The position numbers and the translations under genes are program-made. 55,697 bases of DNA, taken from Planosporangium thailandense (GTDB lineage Bacteria > Actinomycetota > Actinomycetes > Mycobacteriales > Micromonosporaceae). Location: NCBI RefSeq assembly GCF_011947195.1, contig NZ_JAATVY010000035.1:1-55697 (forward strand), given 5' to 3'. Below, one piece after another: positions 19,691 through 31,144 of the stretch. The stretch's first letter is position 1. Each line of letters starts with the position of its first letter. Below the pieces are notes generated by a model. It saw only the letters and a list, made by a program, of their open reading frames with translations. It had not been told where the DNA came from and did not search any database.

Positions 19691-20286
19691 GGCGACACTC
19701 CAAGGGCGCGGTGTGCGAAGGCGATCAGGTTGGGGATGGTGTCCGGGCCGGCCACGCCGGCGGCGAGCGGGCCCACCATGGCTTCGGCGAACGCGCCGAC
19801 CAGCGCGGTCGCGGTCAGGTCAGGATCCTGCGCCGGCAGTTCGCCGCGGGCGATGCCGTCGGCGACGTATCCGGCGATGATGTGCGCGTACGCCCGGCGG
19901 AAGACCAGTCGTTCGGCGTCGACGGCCGGGTCCACCGGCTCGGCGAGCAGGGCGTACGCCAGCCGGGGCGACTGCAGGGCGCGGCCGGCGAAGGTCTCGA
20001 TCACCGCGGTGATCCGGGCCGCCATCGTGCCCTCCAGGCCGGCGGCGCGGGAGACCGCGTCGACCTCACGCTGCGAGGCGATGCGGAACACCTCGGCGAA
20101 CAGGTCGGCCTTGGTCGGGAAGTGGCTGTACACGCTGCCGGTCGCGATCCCGGCGCGCTCGGCGACGGCGGCGACCGAGCAGCCCGCGTACCCGTGCTGG
20201 GCCATGATCTCCAGCGCGGCGGTCACGATCCGCTGCCGGGAGGCGCTGAGCCGGGCCTTCACGCGGTCGGTGCTCCGGTAGGCCAT
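19687..20286 (-). CDS. TetR-family regulator of the AidB-like operon
   Basis: 199 residues. The N-terminal helix-turn-helix is RIVTAALEIMAQHGYAGCSVAAVAERAGIATGSVYSHFPTKADLF (about 19-63). The ligand domain is unassigned but has the general shape of regulators of acyl-CoA dehydrogenase genes. Its stop overlaps the AidB-like ATG. A perfect palindrome ATTGAA-N6-TTCAAT just before its own ATG suggests autoregulation of the two-gene operon. Confidence 0.9.
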   Translation of the reverse strand: MAYRSTDRVKARLSASRQRIVTAALEIMAQHGYAGCSVAAVAERAGIATGSVYSHFPTKADLFAEVFRIASQREVDAVSRAAGLEGTMAARITAVIETFAGRALQSPRLAYALLAEPVDPAVDAERLVFRRAYAHIIAGYVADGIARGELPAQDPDLTATALVGAFAEAMVGPLAAGVAGPDTIPNLIAFAHRALGVSP

Positions 20287-20292
20287 ACAAGA

Positions 20293-20310
20293 ATTGAACC
20301 ACTATTCAAT
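20293..20310. promoter_or_regulatory. Probable TetR operator ATTGAA-N6-TTCAAT
   Basis: A perfect 6-bp inverted repeat ends 7 bases before the TetR start codon at 20286. It is AT-rich in a GC-rich background and placed to block transcription of the operon. Confidence 0.65.
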
Positions 20311-20320
20311 CCTTCGGGGA

Positions 20321-20365
20321 AGCGCCGGGCCGGGCAGCGCCGGGCCGGGAAGCGCCGGGCGCAGA
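20321..20365. repeat. Three tandem 15-bp repeats
   Basis: The unit AGCGCCGGGCCGGGM occurs twice (20321-20350), with a third copy diverging at its end (20351-20365). It lies between the TetR promoter and a terminator and has no clear function. Confidence 0.7.
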
Positions 20366-20367
20366 CG

Positions 20368-20403
20368 CAAAACCCCCGCGGTCGTGCAGACCACGGGGGC
20401 GTT
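20368..20403 (-). terminator. Terminator for leftward transcription from tRNA-Leu
   Basis: On the minus strand, AACGCCCCCGTGGT pairs with ACCGCGGGGGTTTT, with one mismatch, and ends in a T-run. It is the first hairpin downstream of the minus-strand tRNA-Leu. Confidence 0.65.
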
Positions 20404-20559
20404 ACGTAGGGCCGGTGTGCAGGTCGCCTCTCGGCGAGTGGCGCGACGCGGCTCCAGCCGGACGGTATTCCGCGAAGGCAAAGGTTGTAGCCCGGGGGAC
20501 ACTCAGCACACCGACGCCCTGCACAACAGCACGCACTGGCGAGTTGTTCCCGTTCCTGG

Positions 20560-20640
20560 TGCGGGAGAGGGGACTTGAACCCCTACGTCCGAAGACACCA
20601 GATCCTAAGTCTGGCGCGTCTGCCATTCCGCCACTCCCGC
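20560..20640 (-). tRNA. tRNA-Leu (anticodon TAG)
   Basis: The acceptor GCGGGAG/CTCCCGC pairs fully with discriminator A. The anticodon stem CCAGA/TCTGG closes the loop CTTAGGA, giving anticodon TAG. A long variable arm (TGTCTTCGGACG region) marks a class II tRNA, and the T arm is AGGGG TTCAAGT CCCCT. CCA is not encoded. Confidence 0.95.
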
Positions 20641-20667
20641 GCGGCGCCCCTGAGTCTAGAGGCCATC

Positions 20668-20725
20668 TCCGCGATCTTGGACACCCAGCGGGCCGATAAC
20701 ACCGCCAAGTGTCCAAGATCGCGGA
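20668..20725. repeat. Dispersed palindromic element, copy 1
   Basis: 17-bp perfect arms (TCCGCGATCTTGGACAC and its complement) flank a 24-base loop. Read in reverse, the arms and most of the loop match the element at 43229. It lies between tRNA-Leu and the end of the peroxiredoxin gene. Confidence 0.8.
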
Positions 20726-20729
20726 AGGG

Positions 20730-21200
20730 TCAGATGCCCAACTCGCGGCGCAGCTTCGCGACGTGGCCGGTCGCCTTCACGTTGTAGAGCGCCCGCTCGA
20801 TGCGGCCGTCCTCGTCGATGACGAAGGTGGACCGGATGACGCCGAGCACGGTCTTGCCGTAGTTCTGCTTCTCGCCGTACGCCCCGTACGCGGTCAGCAC
20901 CGACTTGTCCTCGTCGGCGACCAGCGGGAAGGTCAGCGAGTCCCGCTCGACGAACTTGGCCAGCTTCGCCGGCTTGTCCGGCGAGATCCCCACGACCGCG
21001 TACCCGGCTCCCTGCAGCGAGGCGAGCGAGTCGCGGAAGTCGCACGCCTGCGTCGTGCAGCCGGGCGTCATGGCCGCCGGGTAGGCGTACAGGACGACCT
21101 TGCGGCCGCGCAGGTCGGACAGGGACAGCTGGCCGCCGTCCGCGGTCGGCAGCGTGAAGTCCGGGGCCGGGTCGCCCGGGGCGAGTCGAGTCTGGGTCAT
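20730..21200 (-). CDS. bcp: Thioredoxin-dependent peroxiredoxin (BCP family)
   Basis: 156 residues. It reduces hydrogen peroxide and organic peroxides with thioredoxin. The peroxidatic cysteine is in [16 protein letters not shown], with a second cysteine five residues on, as in BCP/PrxQ. Flanking strands KVVLYAYPA and [16 protein letters not shown] match the family. It is the gene nearest the dsbA-like gene, with 16 bases between them on the same strand, so co-transcription is likely. Confidence 0.93.
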   Translation of the reverse strand: MTQTRLAPGDPAPDFTLPTADGGQLSLSDLRGRKVVLYAYPAAMTPGCTTQACDFRDSLASLQGAGYAVVGISPDKPAKLAKFVERDSLTFPLVADEDKSVLTAYGAYGEKQNYGKTVLGVIRSTFVIDEDGRIERALYNVKATGHVAKLRRELGI

Positions 21201-21216
21201 GACGTCAACCTACCGG

Positions 21217-21924
21217 TCAGGCGCCGACGGCCTGCTGAATGTTGGTCAGGGTCGGGTTCTCGATCTGCTTGCCGTCGACGTACACCGTCGGGGTGCCGGT
21301 CACGCCGCGGTTGACCGCCTTGTCGGTGACGTGCTGCACCCAGGACTTGTACGTGCCGTCGCGTACGCACTTGTCGAAGGCCGAGTCGGAGACCCCCGCG
21401 CTGTGACCGAGCTGGATCAGCTTGTCGTCGGGGAGACCCGCGCCGCCCTCCTGCGGCTGGTTGGCGTACAGCGCCTGCAGGTACGGCTGCAGCTTGTCGG
21501 AGCTGGCGGCGCAGGCGAACGCGTTCGCCGACCTGGTCGAGTAGTTGGTCGTGGAGTTGCGGTCGAGGAACGCGAGCGGGTGGTACACCAGCTTGATCTT
21601 CTTGTCGGAGACCATCTGGTTGAGGCCCGTGCCGGACTCCTGCTCGAAGCGGTTGCAGACCGGGCACATGAAGTCGAGGTACACCTCGACCGTCTTCGGC
21701 CCGGAGCCGACGACCAGGCCGTCCGCGTTGGCGGTGGCGTGCGGCGGCGTCGCGTAGCTCGACGAACGCTGGCTCTGGTACACCCCGAAGCCGATGAAGC
21801 CGGCGATCACGAGCACCGCCACGACCCCGATCGACACCCACATCCGGCGGGCGCGGGCCCGCTCCCGGGCGATCTGCTCGCGTACGACGCGGGCGGCCTC
21901 TTTCTTGTTGACCCGGGAACTCAT
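21217..21924 (-). CDS. Membrane-anchored DsbA-type thiol oxidoreductase
   Basis: 235 residues from the ATG at 21924. A basic cytosolic N-terminus, rich in Glu and Arg, precedes one membrane segment (VSIGVVAVLVIAGFIGFGV, about 30-48), then an extracellular thioredoxin fold. The active site is CPVC in LDFMCPVCNRFEQ. The cis-proline loop is GVTGTPTVYVDG. The length and layout match actinobacterial DsbA-like disulfide formation proteins. Its start overlaps the MauE-like stop (ATGA, 21921-21924), so the two form a redox pair. The likely job is disulfide formation in exported proteins. Confidence 0.92.
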   Translation of the reverse strand: MSSRVNKKEAARVVREQIARERARARRMWVSIGVVAVLVIAGFIGFGVYQSQRSSSYATPPHATANADGLVVGSGPKTVEVYLDFMCPVCNRFEQESGTGLNQMVSDKKIKLVYHPLAFLDRNSTTNYSTRSANAFACAASSDKLQPYLQALYANQPQEGGAGLPDDKLIQLGHSAGVSDSAFDKCVRDGTYKSWVQHVTDKAVNRGVTGTPTVYVDGKQIENPTLTNIQQAVGA

Positions 21925-22433
21925 GCTGCCTCTTCCACTAGGAGCCACTTGTCGACCGCGAGGCGGGTACGCGGCCAGACCACCAGGAACCCGGCGAGCA
22001 CCAGCAGCCCGAGGTCCCGGATGATGTCCGGCCCGTAGTTCGGGTGCTGGCCCGTCGCAAGCTGCCCGCCTCCGCCGAAGCAGCCGCAGTCGATGGAGAG
22101 TCCCCGAGCCCACGCGCTCGCGATTCCCACGATATAGACCGCGAAAAGGACAGCGGAAATCGCCGCGACCAGTCGGGTCGCGAGGCCGAGCAGCAGCAGG
22201 AGGCCCAGAGCGATCTCGATGAATGGCAGGGCGGCGCCCACGAAGCGGGCCGCATCCGCCGGCATCAGCTTGAAGGCGGCCACGGCGCGTCCGGATCCGG
22301 CGAGGTCGCCGACCTTGGCCCCGCCTGCGATCAGCCACACGGCGGCCAGCCCAACCCGGGCGATCGTGCCCAGCCAGGGGCGCGCTGTGGCCCAGCGGTA
22401 CGTGTTGCTCACCAGGGTTGGTCGCGCTTTCAC
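21921..22433 (-). CDS. MauE/DoxX-type membrane redox partner
   Basis: About 170 residues from a GTG at 22433; a GTG at 22412 is also possible, and neither has a strong ribosome site. Four hydrophobic helices are visible: ARVGLAAVWLIAGG, LPFIEIALGLLLLLGLAT, LVAAISAVLFAVYIVGIAS and IIRDLGLLVLAGFLVVW. A conserved CGCFGG motif follows the third, a cysteine pair placed to relay electrons. MauE-type proteins assist disulfide formation, and the coupled DsbA gene fits this. A CRP-like palindrome lies 19 bases upstream. Confidence 0.85.
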   Translation of the reverse strand: MKARPTLVSNTYRWATARPWLGTIARVGLAAVWLIAGGAKVGDLAGSGRAVAAFKLMPADAARFVGAALPFIEIALGLLLLLGLATRLVAAISAVLFAVYIVGIASAWARGLSIDCGCFGGGGQLATGQHPNYGPDIIRDLGLLVLAGFLVVWPRTRLAVDKWLLVEEAA

Positions 22434-22451
22434 CCGGTTTCGGTTCCAATG

Positions 22452-22465
22452 GTGATCTAGATCAC
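22452..22465. promoter_or_regulatory. CRP/FNR-like palindrome GTGATCTAGATCAC
   Basis: A perfect 14-bp palindrome matching the core GTGA-N6-TCAC of CRP sites. It lies between the divergent mauE-dsbA operon and the copCD gene, 19 bases from the preferred mauE start, so it could control either side. Confidence 0.55.
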
Positions 22466-22610
22466 TGTTTGATTCACGGAAAATGTACCTGATGTCGGCG
22501 GTGTCGTCGCGAACGGTGGAACTTTCCCGAGGGCCCGGCCGACTACCCGCCACGTGAGGGTTGACCGATGCCCACGTGACGACGGTACGCGCAGCCGTCA
22601 GGATGGTCGC

Positions 22611-24563
22611 GTGACCCGCTGCCGTCCCCTCGTCGCGCTCGCCGGGCTGATCCTCGGCGTGCTGGCCGTGCTCGCCGGCCCAGCGGCCCCCGCGAGCGCG
22701 CACGCCGCGCTGCTGCAGACCGACCCGCAGTCCGGCGCGGTGCTGCCGACCGCGCCGGCCGAGGCCGTGCTGACGTTCAGTGAGCCGGTACGCATCGTGC
22801 CCAACAAGATCCACATCATCGGCCCCGACGGCCGTACGGTCGACGGCGGCGCCCCGAGGACCGAGGGCCCGCGGCTGCACATCCCGATGAAGCAGACGAC
22901 CACCCGCGGCACCTATCTGATCAGCTACCGGGTCATCTCGGCGGACAGCCACCCGGTCTTCGGCGCCATCCCGTTCTCGATCGGCGCGCCGTCGCAGAGC
23001 CCGCCGACCGTGGGCGCCGGCGGCACCCGGACCGATCCGTTGGTGGAGTGGCTGCTCGGCGCCGCGCGCTACATCGGTTACGCCGGGTTGATCCTGGTGA
23101 CCGGCCCCGCGCTCATCCTGACCGTGCTGTGGCCCCGGCGGCTGTCCCGGCGCCGTCCGCTACAGATGATCAAGATCGGTGCCGGCCTGGTCGTCCTGTC
23201 GTCGCTGGCGGAGGAGTACCTGGAGGCGCCCTACCACGCGGGGACGGGTCTGTTCGGGGCGAGCGCCACCGACCTGAGCGACGTGTTCAACAGCCAGTAC
23301 GGCGCGGCGCACCTGGTCCGCATCGGCGTCGTCGCGGCGCTGCTGGTGCTGCTGCCGGTCTTCGTCAACCGCCCGGCCGGCGCGGGTGGAAGCGCGGGCT
23401 GGACCGACCGTACGCTCGTCGGGCTGCTCGCCGTGGTCGGGTTCGCCACCTGGCCGATCTCGGGTCACCCCGCGGCGACCTCGGTGCCCGTGGTCACCAC
23501 GGTCGCCGACGCGGCCCACCTCGGCGCGATGGCCGTCTGGATCGGCGGCCTGATCACCCTCTTCGGGTTCCTGCTGCGCCGGGCCAACGCCCGTGAACTG
23601 ACGGCGATCCTGCCGGTGTGGTCGCGGTGGGCGATGACGGCCGTCACCGTGCTCGTGGTCGCCGGCGTCGTGCAGGCGCTGGTCTCACTCGGGTCGCCGC
23701 GCGGGCTGTACGGCACCACGTACGGCCGGTTGCTGCTGGGCAAGGTCGGGGTGGTGGCCCTGGTGCTCGCCGTCGCCTGGTACTCGCGCCGGCTGACCCT
23801 CCGGCCGTTGCGCGAGTCCGACGAGTCTCGTACCGCTGAGCCGGGCGGTGAGGCCGTGCTGGCCGCTGTCGGGCTGGCCGAGGCAGGGGCCCGGACGGGG
23901 CGCTCCCCGGCGCTGGTCGCCCTGTCGCCGGCCGGTGGCAGCGGCGACGGCGTCGAGACCGACGGCGATGAGGTCGGCGGCGATGAGGTCGGCGGCGATG
24001 ACGAGGACGGCGACGGCGTCGAGACCGACGACGATGAGGTCGGCGGCGACAGGGACGGCGACGGTGACGAGATCGGCGACGCGGACGCCGCCACCGCGGA
24101 CGCGGCGTGGGTACGCAAGCGCCTGCGCCGGTCGGTCCTGGTCGAGCTGATCGGCGCCGTCCTGATCCTCGGACTGACCTCGACACTGGTGCAGACCACG
24201 CCCGCGCGAGCCGCCCTCGAGCAGACCGCGAGCCGCCAGGACCAGCCCTACAGCGCGACGCTGACGACGAAGCTGTACTCGCTCCAGGTGCAGATCGAAC
24301 CCTCGACCGTCGGGGCCAACACCGTCCACCTGTACGCCTTCGCGCCGGACGGCAGTCCCGTGTCGGTGAAGGAGTGGACGGCCACCGCCGCGCTGCCCGC
24401 CAAGGGCATCGAACCGGTCGCGCTGCCGACCCTGCCGATCACCGACAGCCACGCCGTCGCGCAGGCCCAGCTACCCGCCGCCGGCACCTGGGAGCTACGG
24501 TTCACGCTGCGCACCACCGACATCGACGCCGCCACCGTGGTCGCGCGGGTACCCGTGTCCTGA
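22611..24563 (+). CDS. CopC-CopD fusion with acidic insert
   Basis: 650 residues from the GTG at 22611. A signal peptide (residues 1-29, ending ASA) precedes a CopC domain whose mature N-terminus begins HAALLQTDPQSGAVL; the first His and the His in SADSHPVFGAIPF are the expected copper ligands. About eight membrane helices of a CopD domain follow (from ARYIGYAGLILVTGPALIL to RLLLGKVGVVALVLAVAW). An acidic, repeated stretch of Asp/Gly/Glu/Val (about 443-500) then interrupts the protein before another helix and a C-terminal extracellular domain. The fusion is typical of actinobacterial copper uptake or resistance proteins; the acidic insert is not. Confidence 0.88.
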   Translation: MTRCRPLVALAGLILGVLAVLAGPAAPASAHAALLQTDPQSGAVLPTAPAEAVLTFSEPVRIVPNKIHIIGPDGRTVDGGAPRTEGPRLHIPMKQTTTRGTYLISYRVISADSHPVFGAIPFSIGAPSQSPPTVGAGGTRTDPLVEWLLGAARYIGYAGLILVTGPALILTVLWPRRLSRRRPLQMIKIGAGLVVLSSLAEEYLEAPYHAGTGLFGASATDLSDVFNSQYGAAHLVRIGVVAALLVLLPVFVNRPAGAGGSAGWTDRTLVGLLAVVGFATWPISGHPAATSVPVVTTVADAAHLGAMAVWIGGLITLFGFLLRRANARELTAILPVWSRWAMTAVTVLVVAGVVQALVSLGSPRGLYGTTYGRLLLGKVGVVALVLAVAWYSRRLTLRPLRESDESRTAEPGGEAVLAAVGLAEAGARTGRSPALVALSPAGGSGDGVETDGDEVGGDEVGGDDEDGDGVETDDDEVGGDRDGDGDEIGDADAATADAAWVRKRLRRSVLVELIGAVLILGLTSTLVQTTPARAALEQTASRQDQPYSATLTTKLYSLQVQIEPSTVGANTVHLYAFAPDGSPVSVKEWTATAALPAKGIEPVALPTLPITDSHAVAQAQLPAAGTWELRFTLRTTDIDAATVVARVPVS

Positions 24564-24668
24564 CCTGCTGATCAGCTGCCGCTCGGTGAAATCCCGACAG
24601 GCGGGCGGGCGTTGGGTCGCCTTGAGCGCCTATCTTTGGGCTCGTCGGTGGCTTCACGGGGAGATGCG

Positions 24669-28004
<3,336 letters not shown>

Positions 28005-28037
28005 CCGGTGTGGCGGGTGTCGTCCGCCGGAAACAAC

Positions 28038-28065
28038 TGTGGCCTCCGCCGCGACGGAGGCCACA
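28038..28065. terminator. lysX terminator
   Basis: TGTGGCCTCCG pairs with CGGAGGCCACA around a 6-base loop, 34 bases after the lysX stop. Confidence 0.8.
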
Positions 28066-28068
28066 CTC

Positions 28069-28121
28069 GTCACCAGGGGGGATGGTGACTTTGTTGATGT
28101 CACCGGGGGGATGGTGACTTT
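28069..28121. repeat. Tandem pair of 23-24-bp repeats, each a GTCACC/GGTGAC palindrome
   Basis: Two copies (28069-28092 and 28099-28121) read GTCACC, a G-run, ATGGTGACTTT. Within each copy GTCACC and GGTGAC form an inverted repeat. The centres are about 29-30 bases apart. They follow the lysX terminator and sit in a 280-base gap with no gene. Confidence 0.8.
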
Positions 28122-28284
28122 ATGGGTTGTCGGCGACCCGGCGCGGGGGGATGCACCAGACCGTCGTCGACGGCAACGGTACGTATGTGCCGTCTTTGCT
28201 GTCCGTGGGGATCATTTCGGACAAGCCACACGATAATGCGAGCAAAGCATGGCAACAAGGTCTGTCTATTCCCGTGAAAATGTG

Positions 28285-29565
28285 CTATGCCGGCTCGCCC
28301 CACGAACCGCACTCCGCCAGCGTCCGGGGGTCGTCGACCGGCGCGGCGGCCGTCCCTTCGGCTTGCGGCGCCCGCCGGAAAGGCAGCGCGACCAGTAGCG
28401 CGAGCGTGAGAAGCACGTACCAGTTGTTGATCAGGAAGCCCGGCACGCCCCGGCCGGCGGAGCGCGCGACGACGTGCCAGTCGTACCAACTGATGATGCT
28501 GAACGTCGTGGTGACATAGAGCACAGCCGCCATCGCGGCCGGCGGCCACCACCGTCGACCGGTCCGCCTCCGCTCCAGCGCGACGTCGACCAGCACCACC
28601 AGCGCGGGTACGAACCACAGCAGATGGTGTGACCAGGTCACCGGGCTCACCAGGCAGCCGACGAACGCCGCCAGGGTGAGTCCGCTGGCCTCGTCACCGG
28701 CCGCTGCCGCCCGGCGGGCGCGCCACAGCCCGTACGCCATGACCAGGACGGCCAGCAGTGCCCAGACGGGCCGGTTGGCGACTCCGTCGCCGAGCCGGGC
28801 CAGCGAGCCGGTGAGCGACTGGTTCTCCAGCCGGTCCGGGTGACCGATCCGCTCGGTCTTCCACAGCAGTTCGGTCCAGAACCACCAGGTGTCGTGCCAG
28901 CCGACGGCGGCGCCGGCCAGATTCGCGGCGAGCGCGGTGGCGATGGCGGTCGCGGCCGCCCGCCAGCGCCGGGTCAGCAGGAGATAGATGATGAAGATGC
29001 CCGGCGTGAGCTTGATCGCGGTGGCGAGACCGATGCCGACACCGGTGAGCCGGGACCGCCGGGGCGCGGCCACCAGCAGGTCGATCACGACGAGGGCGGC
29101 CAGGACGAAGTTGATCTGACCGAAGCTGAACGTCTCGCGTACCGGCTCCAGCCAGCTCGCCGCGGGTATCGCGAGCGCCACCGCGAACCACGCCGGGTAC
29201 CCGTACCGGGCCGCCACCGGGGCGATCAGGCACCAGAGGGCGGCGACCCCGGCCGCGACGGACACCGCCGTGAACACGGCCTGGGCGGCCCCGAGGGGGA
29301 GCGCGGCCAGCGGCCGCAGCAGCAGCGCGGCGCAGGGCGGGTAGGTGAAGCCGAGAGTGCCCTGTACGGGGTCGGGCTGGCTGTAGGAGTAGAGGTCGTG
29401 CCCGGCCGCCCACCAGCGGACCGCCCGGTAGTAGATGCCGAAGTCGAAGAAGTGGTGACGGTTGCCGTACCAGACGTGGGCGCCGCCCGCGACGGCCCAC
29501 ACCGCCAGTAGGACGACGACGCGGCGGGGGCCGATTCGCACACGGCCGGCGCGTGTGGTGGGCAT
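28285..29565 (-). CDS. GT87-family mannosyltransferase (GT-C fold)
   Basis: 426 residues, about ten membrane helices. The family (DUF2029/GT87) adds alpha-1,2-linked mannose from polyprenyl-phosphate mannose in PIM and lipomannan synthesis. The N-terminal extracellular loop carries [14 protein letters not shown], whose Asp is the expected catalytic base, and then DLYSY and GFTYPP, both typical. Further segments are [18 protein letters not shown] and [21 protein letters not shown]. The last 40 residues are polar. The ATG at 29565 has GGGAG upstream. It is divergent from orn. Confidence 0.88.
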   Translation of the reverse strand: MPTTRAGRVRIGPRRVVVLLAVWAVAGGAHVWYGNRHHFFDFGIYYRAVRWWAAGHDLYSYSQPDPVQGTLGFTYPPCAALLLRPLAALPLGAAQAVFTAVSVAAGVAALWCLIAPVAARYGYPAWFAVALAIPAASWLEPVRETFSFGQINFVLAALVVIDLLVAAPRRSRLTGVGIGLATAIKLTPGIFIIYLLLTRRWRAAATAIATALAANLAGAAVGWHDTWWFWTELLWKTERIGHPDRLENQSLTGSLARLGDGVANRPVWALLAVLVMAYGLWRARRAAAAGDEASGLTLAAFVGCLVSPVTWSHHLLWFVPALVVLVDVALERRRTGRRWWPPAAMAAVLYVTTTFSIISWYDWHVVARSAGRGVPGFLINNWYVLLTLALLVALPFRRAPQAEGTAAAPVDDPRTLAECGSWGEPA

Positions 29566-29779
29566 CGCCGCTCCCAGGTCGGTCCCAACCGGATCCCGGC
29601 AACTCTATCGGCCCGAACGCCCTGATCGCAGGTGCCATGCTGGCGCGCCGACGGGTGTCCGCTGTCCTTCCGCTGCCGGCGCTGACCGTGCGTCGCCGCG
29701 CATGGTTGCCGTGCCGTTGCCTCGCCGGTGCGGAACGCTGCTTCCGGGCGGCCCGCCACGAAAATGCCTGGATGCGGAC

Positions 29780-29785
29780 TACGCT
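29780..29785 (+). promoter_or_regulatory. -10 box TACGCT for leaderless orn
   Basis: TACGCT is followed by 6 bases and the GTG at 29792; no ribosome site is visible. Confidence 0.6.
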
Positions 29786-29791
29786 GTCTAC

Positions 29792-30403
29792 GTGAGTGAT
29801 CTTTTGGTCTGGATCGACTGTGAGATGACCGGGTTGGATCTGACGCGCGATGCTCTCATCGAGGTCGCCGCGGTCGTGACAGACCCGGACCTGAAGCTGC
29901 TCGACGAGGGGATCGACGTGGTGATCCACGCCGATGACGCCGTGCTGGACGGCATGGCCGACGTGGTGCAGCAGATGCATGAGCGATCCGGCTTGACGAC
30001 CGCGGTCCGCGAGTCCACGGTGAGCCTGGCGCAGGCGGAGGACATGATCCTCGAGTACGTGCGCCGCCATGTCCCCGAGCCGAAGACGGCGCCGCTGTGC
30101 GGCAACTCGATCGCCACCGACCGGGGGTTCCTGGCGCGGGACATGCCCCGCCTGGACGCGCACCTGCACTACCGGATGATCGACGTGTCGTCGATCAAGG
30201 AGCTGACCCGCCGGTGGTACCCGCGCGTGTACTTCGGCCAGCCGGCGAAGGGCCTGGCGCACCGGGCGCTCGCGGACATCCGCGAGAGCGTGCGCGAGTT
30301 GGAGTACTACCGGCGGACGGTGTTCGTCCCGTTGCCCGGGCCGGATGTCGACACCGCCAAGGCGGTGGCCGCGTCGCTGTTGAACCCCGACGAGGAAGCC
30401 TGA
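29792..30403 (+). CDS. orn: Oligoribonuclease
   Basis: 203 residues of the DEDDh exonuclease family. It degrades di- to penta-nucleotides at the end of RNA turnover, including linear pGpG from cyclic-di-GMP. Motifs are [12 protein letters not shown] (DED start), [11 protein letters not shown], and [15 protein letters not shown] with the final catalytic His-Asp. The GTG at 29792 gives the family N-terminus and has a -10 box 6 bases upstream, so the mRNA is probably leaderless. Confidence 0.95.
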   Translation: MSDLLVWIDCEMTGLDLTRDALIEVAAVVTDPDLKLLDEGIDVVIHADDAVLDGMADVVQQMHERSGLTTAVRESTVSLAQAEDMILEYVRRHVPEPKTAPLCGNSIATDRGFLARDMPRLDAHLHYRMIDVSSIKELTRRWYPRVYFGQPAKGLAHRALADIRESVRELEYYRRTVFVPLPGPDVDTAKAVAASLLNPDEEA

Positions 30404-30490
30404 CACGCCGCGCACCGATCCCACTCGACGCGGGTGGGGCGGGTATGGCTATCATGGGTCGGCGCCGCGAACGTCGCTTCGCGTCGGCAT

Positions 30491-30567
30491 GGTGGCTGTA
30501 GCTCAGCTGGTAGAGCACCGGGTTGTGGTCCCGGGTGTCGAGGGTTCAAGTCCCTTCAGTCACCCCA
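30491..30567 (+). tRNA. tRNA-His (anticodon GTG)
   Basis: The acceptor GTGGCTG/CAGTCAC has one G-T pair. An extra 5' G opposite C73 is the histidine hallmark. The anticodon loop TTGTGGT gives GTG, the T arm is GAGGG TTCAAGT CCCTT, and CCA is encoded. Confidence 0.95.
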
Positions 30568-30572
30568 TCTGT

Positions 30573-30612
30573 AACGCAGCAGGCCCCCTCCTCGGAGGGG
30601 GCCTGCTGCGTT
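30573..30612 (+). terminator. tRNA-His terminator
   Basis: AACGCAGCAGGCCCCCTC pairs with GAGGGGGCCTGCTGCGTT around a short loop, 5 bases after the tRNA. Confidence 0.9.
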
Positions 30613-30626
30613 GTGGGGGTACTCAC

Positions 30627-30690
30627 ACGCTCATGATCCTGAAGGTTTCGTGGGCCTATGGCACCTCGAACTCTCCACGATCATGAGCGT
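30627..30690. repeat. Dispersed palindromic element, diverged relative
   Basis: 12-bp perfect arms (ACGCTCATGATC and complement) flank a 40-base loop. On the minus strand the loop holds GGTGCCATAGGCCCAC, close to GGTGTCATAGGCCCGC in the element at 43229. The right arm ends on the first base of the glbO stop codon complement. Confidence 0.65.
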
Positions 30691-31091
30691 CAGCTTTCGT
30701 CGGCCGTGTTGACCAGGAAGTGCGCGGCGCGTACCAGGTAGTGCCACAGCTCCGTCTCCTGCTCGGACGGCAGGTTCAGGGAGTCCACGGCGCGGCGCAT
30801 GTGGTGCAGCCAGGCGTCCCGCTCGGCCGGTCCGACCCGGAAGGGGGCGTGGCGCATCCGCAGCCGCGGGTGGCCCCGTGTGGCGGAGTAGGTGTTCGGG
30901 CCGCCCCAGTACTGCATCAGGAACAGGCACAGCCTGTCCGCGGCGGGCCCGAGGTCGGCCTCCGGGTAGAGCGGCCGCAGCAGCGGGTCGGTGGCGACGC
31001 CGGCATAGAACTCGTCGACGAGCTTGCGGAACGTCGGCTCGCCGCCGACCTGGTCGTAGAACGAGGGGGTCTGGGCTGCGGTTGTCACCAT
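30690..31091 (-). CDS. glbO: Group II truncated hemoglobin
   Basis: 133 residues, close to M. tuberculosis trHb[23 protein letters not shown] begins the fold. YWGGPNTYS carries the group II tryptophan region. The proximal histidine is in [10 protein letters not shown]. Such globins bind oxygen and have been linked to respiration and defence against reactive nitrogen species. ATG at 31091 is followed at once by GTG, so the exact start is uncertain by one codon. The palindromic element touches its stop codon. Confidence 0.93.
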   Translation of the reverse strand: MVTTAAQTPSFYDQVGGEPTFRKLVDEFYAGVATDPLLRPLYPEADLGPAADRLCLFLMQYWGGPNTYSATRGHPRLRMRHAPFRVGPAERDAWLHHMRRAVDSLNLPSEQETELWHYLVRAAHFLVNTADES

Positions 31092-31144
31092 TTGATTCTG
31101 CCAGCTGCTCGGACGATCGCCGGTCCGTCACGCCTCGGGCGCGG

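Noticed and set aside
23937-24090. RTX-type calcium repeats in the CopD protein
   Set aside because: The repeats lack the GGxGxDxUx nonapeptide order; they are simple acidic expansions.
24564-24668. Riboswitch before lysX
   Set aside because: The gap is about 100 bases, and I see no conserved aptamer core or switching hairpins.
28069-28121. CRISPR array
   Set aside because: There are only two repeats with a 6-base gap, no spacers of normal length and no cas genes. The same applies to the 28-bp array at 5408, where the units adjoin.
28127-28519. Plus-strand frame overlapping the end of the GT87 gene
   Set aside because: It overlaps a well-supported membrane protein on the opposite strand and has no protein-like features.
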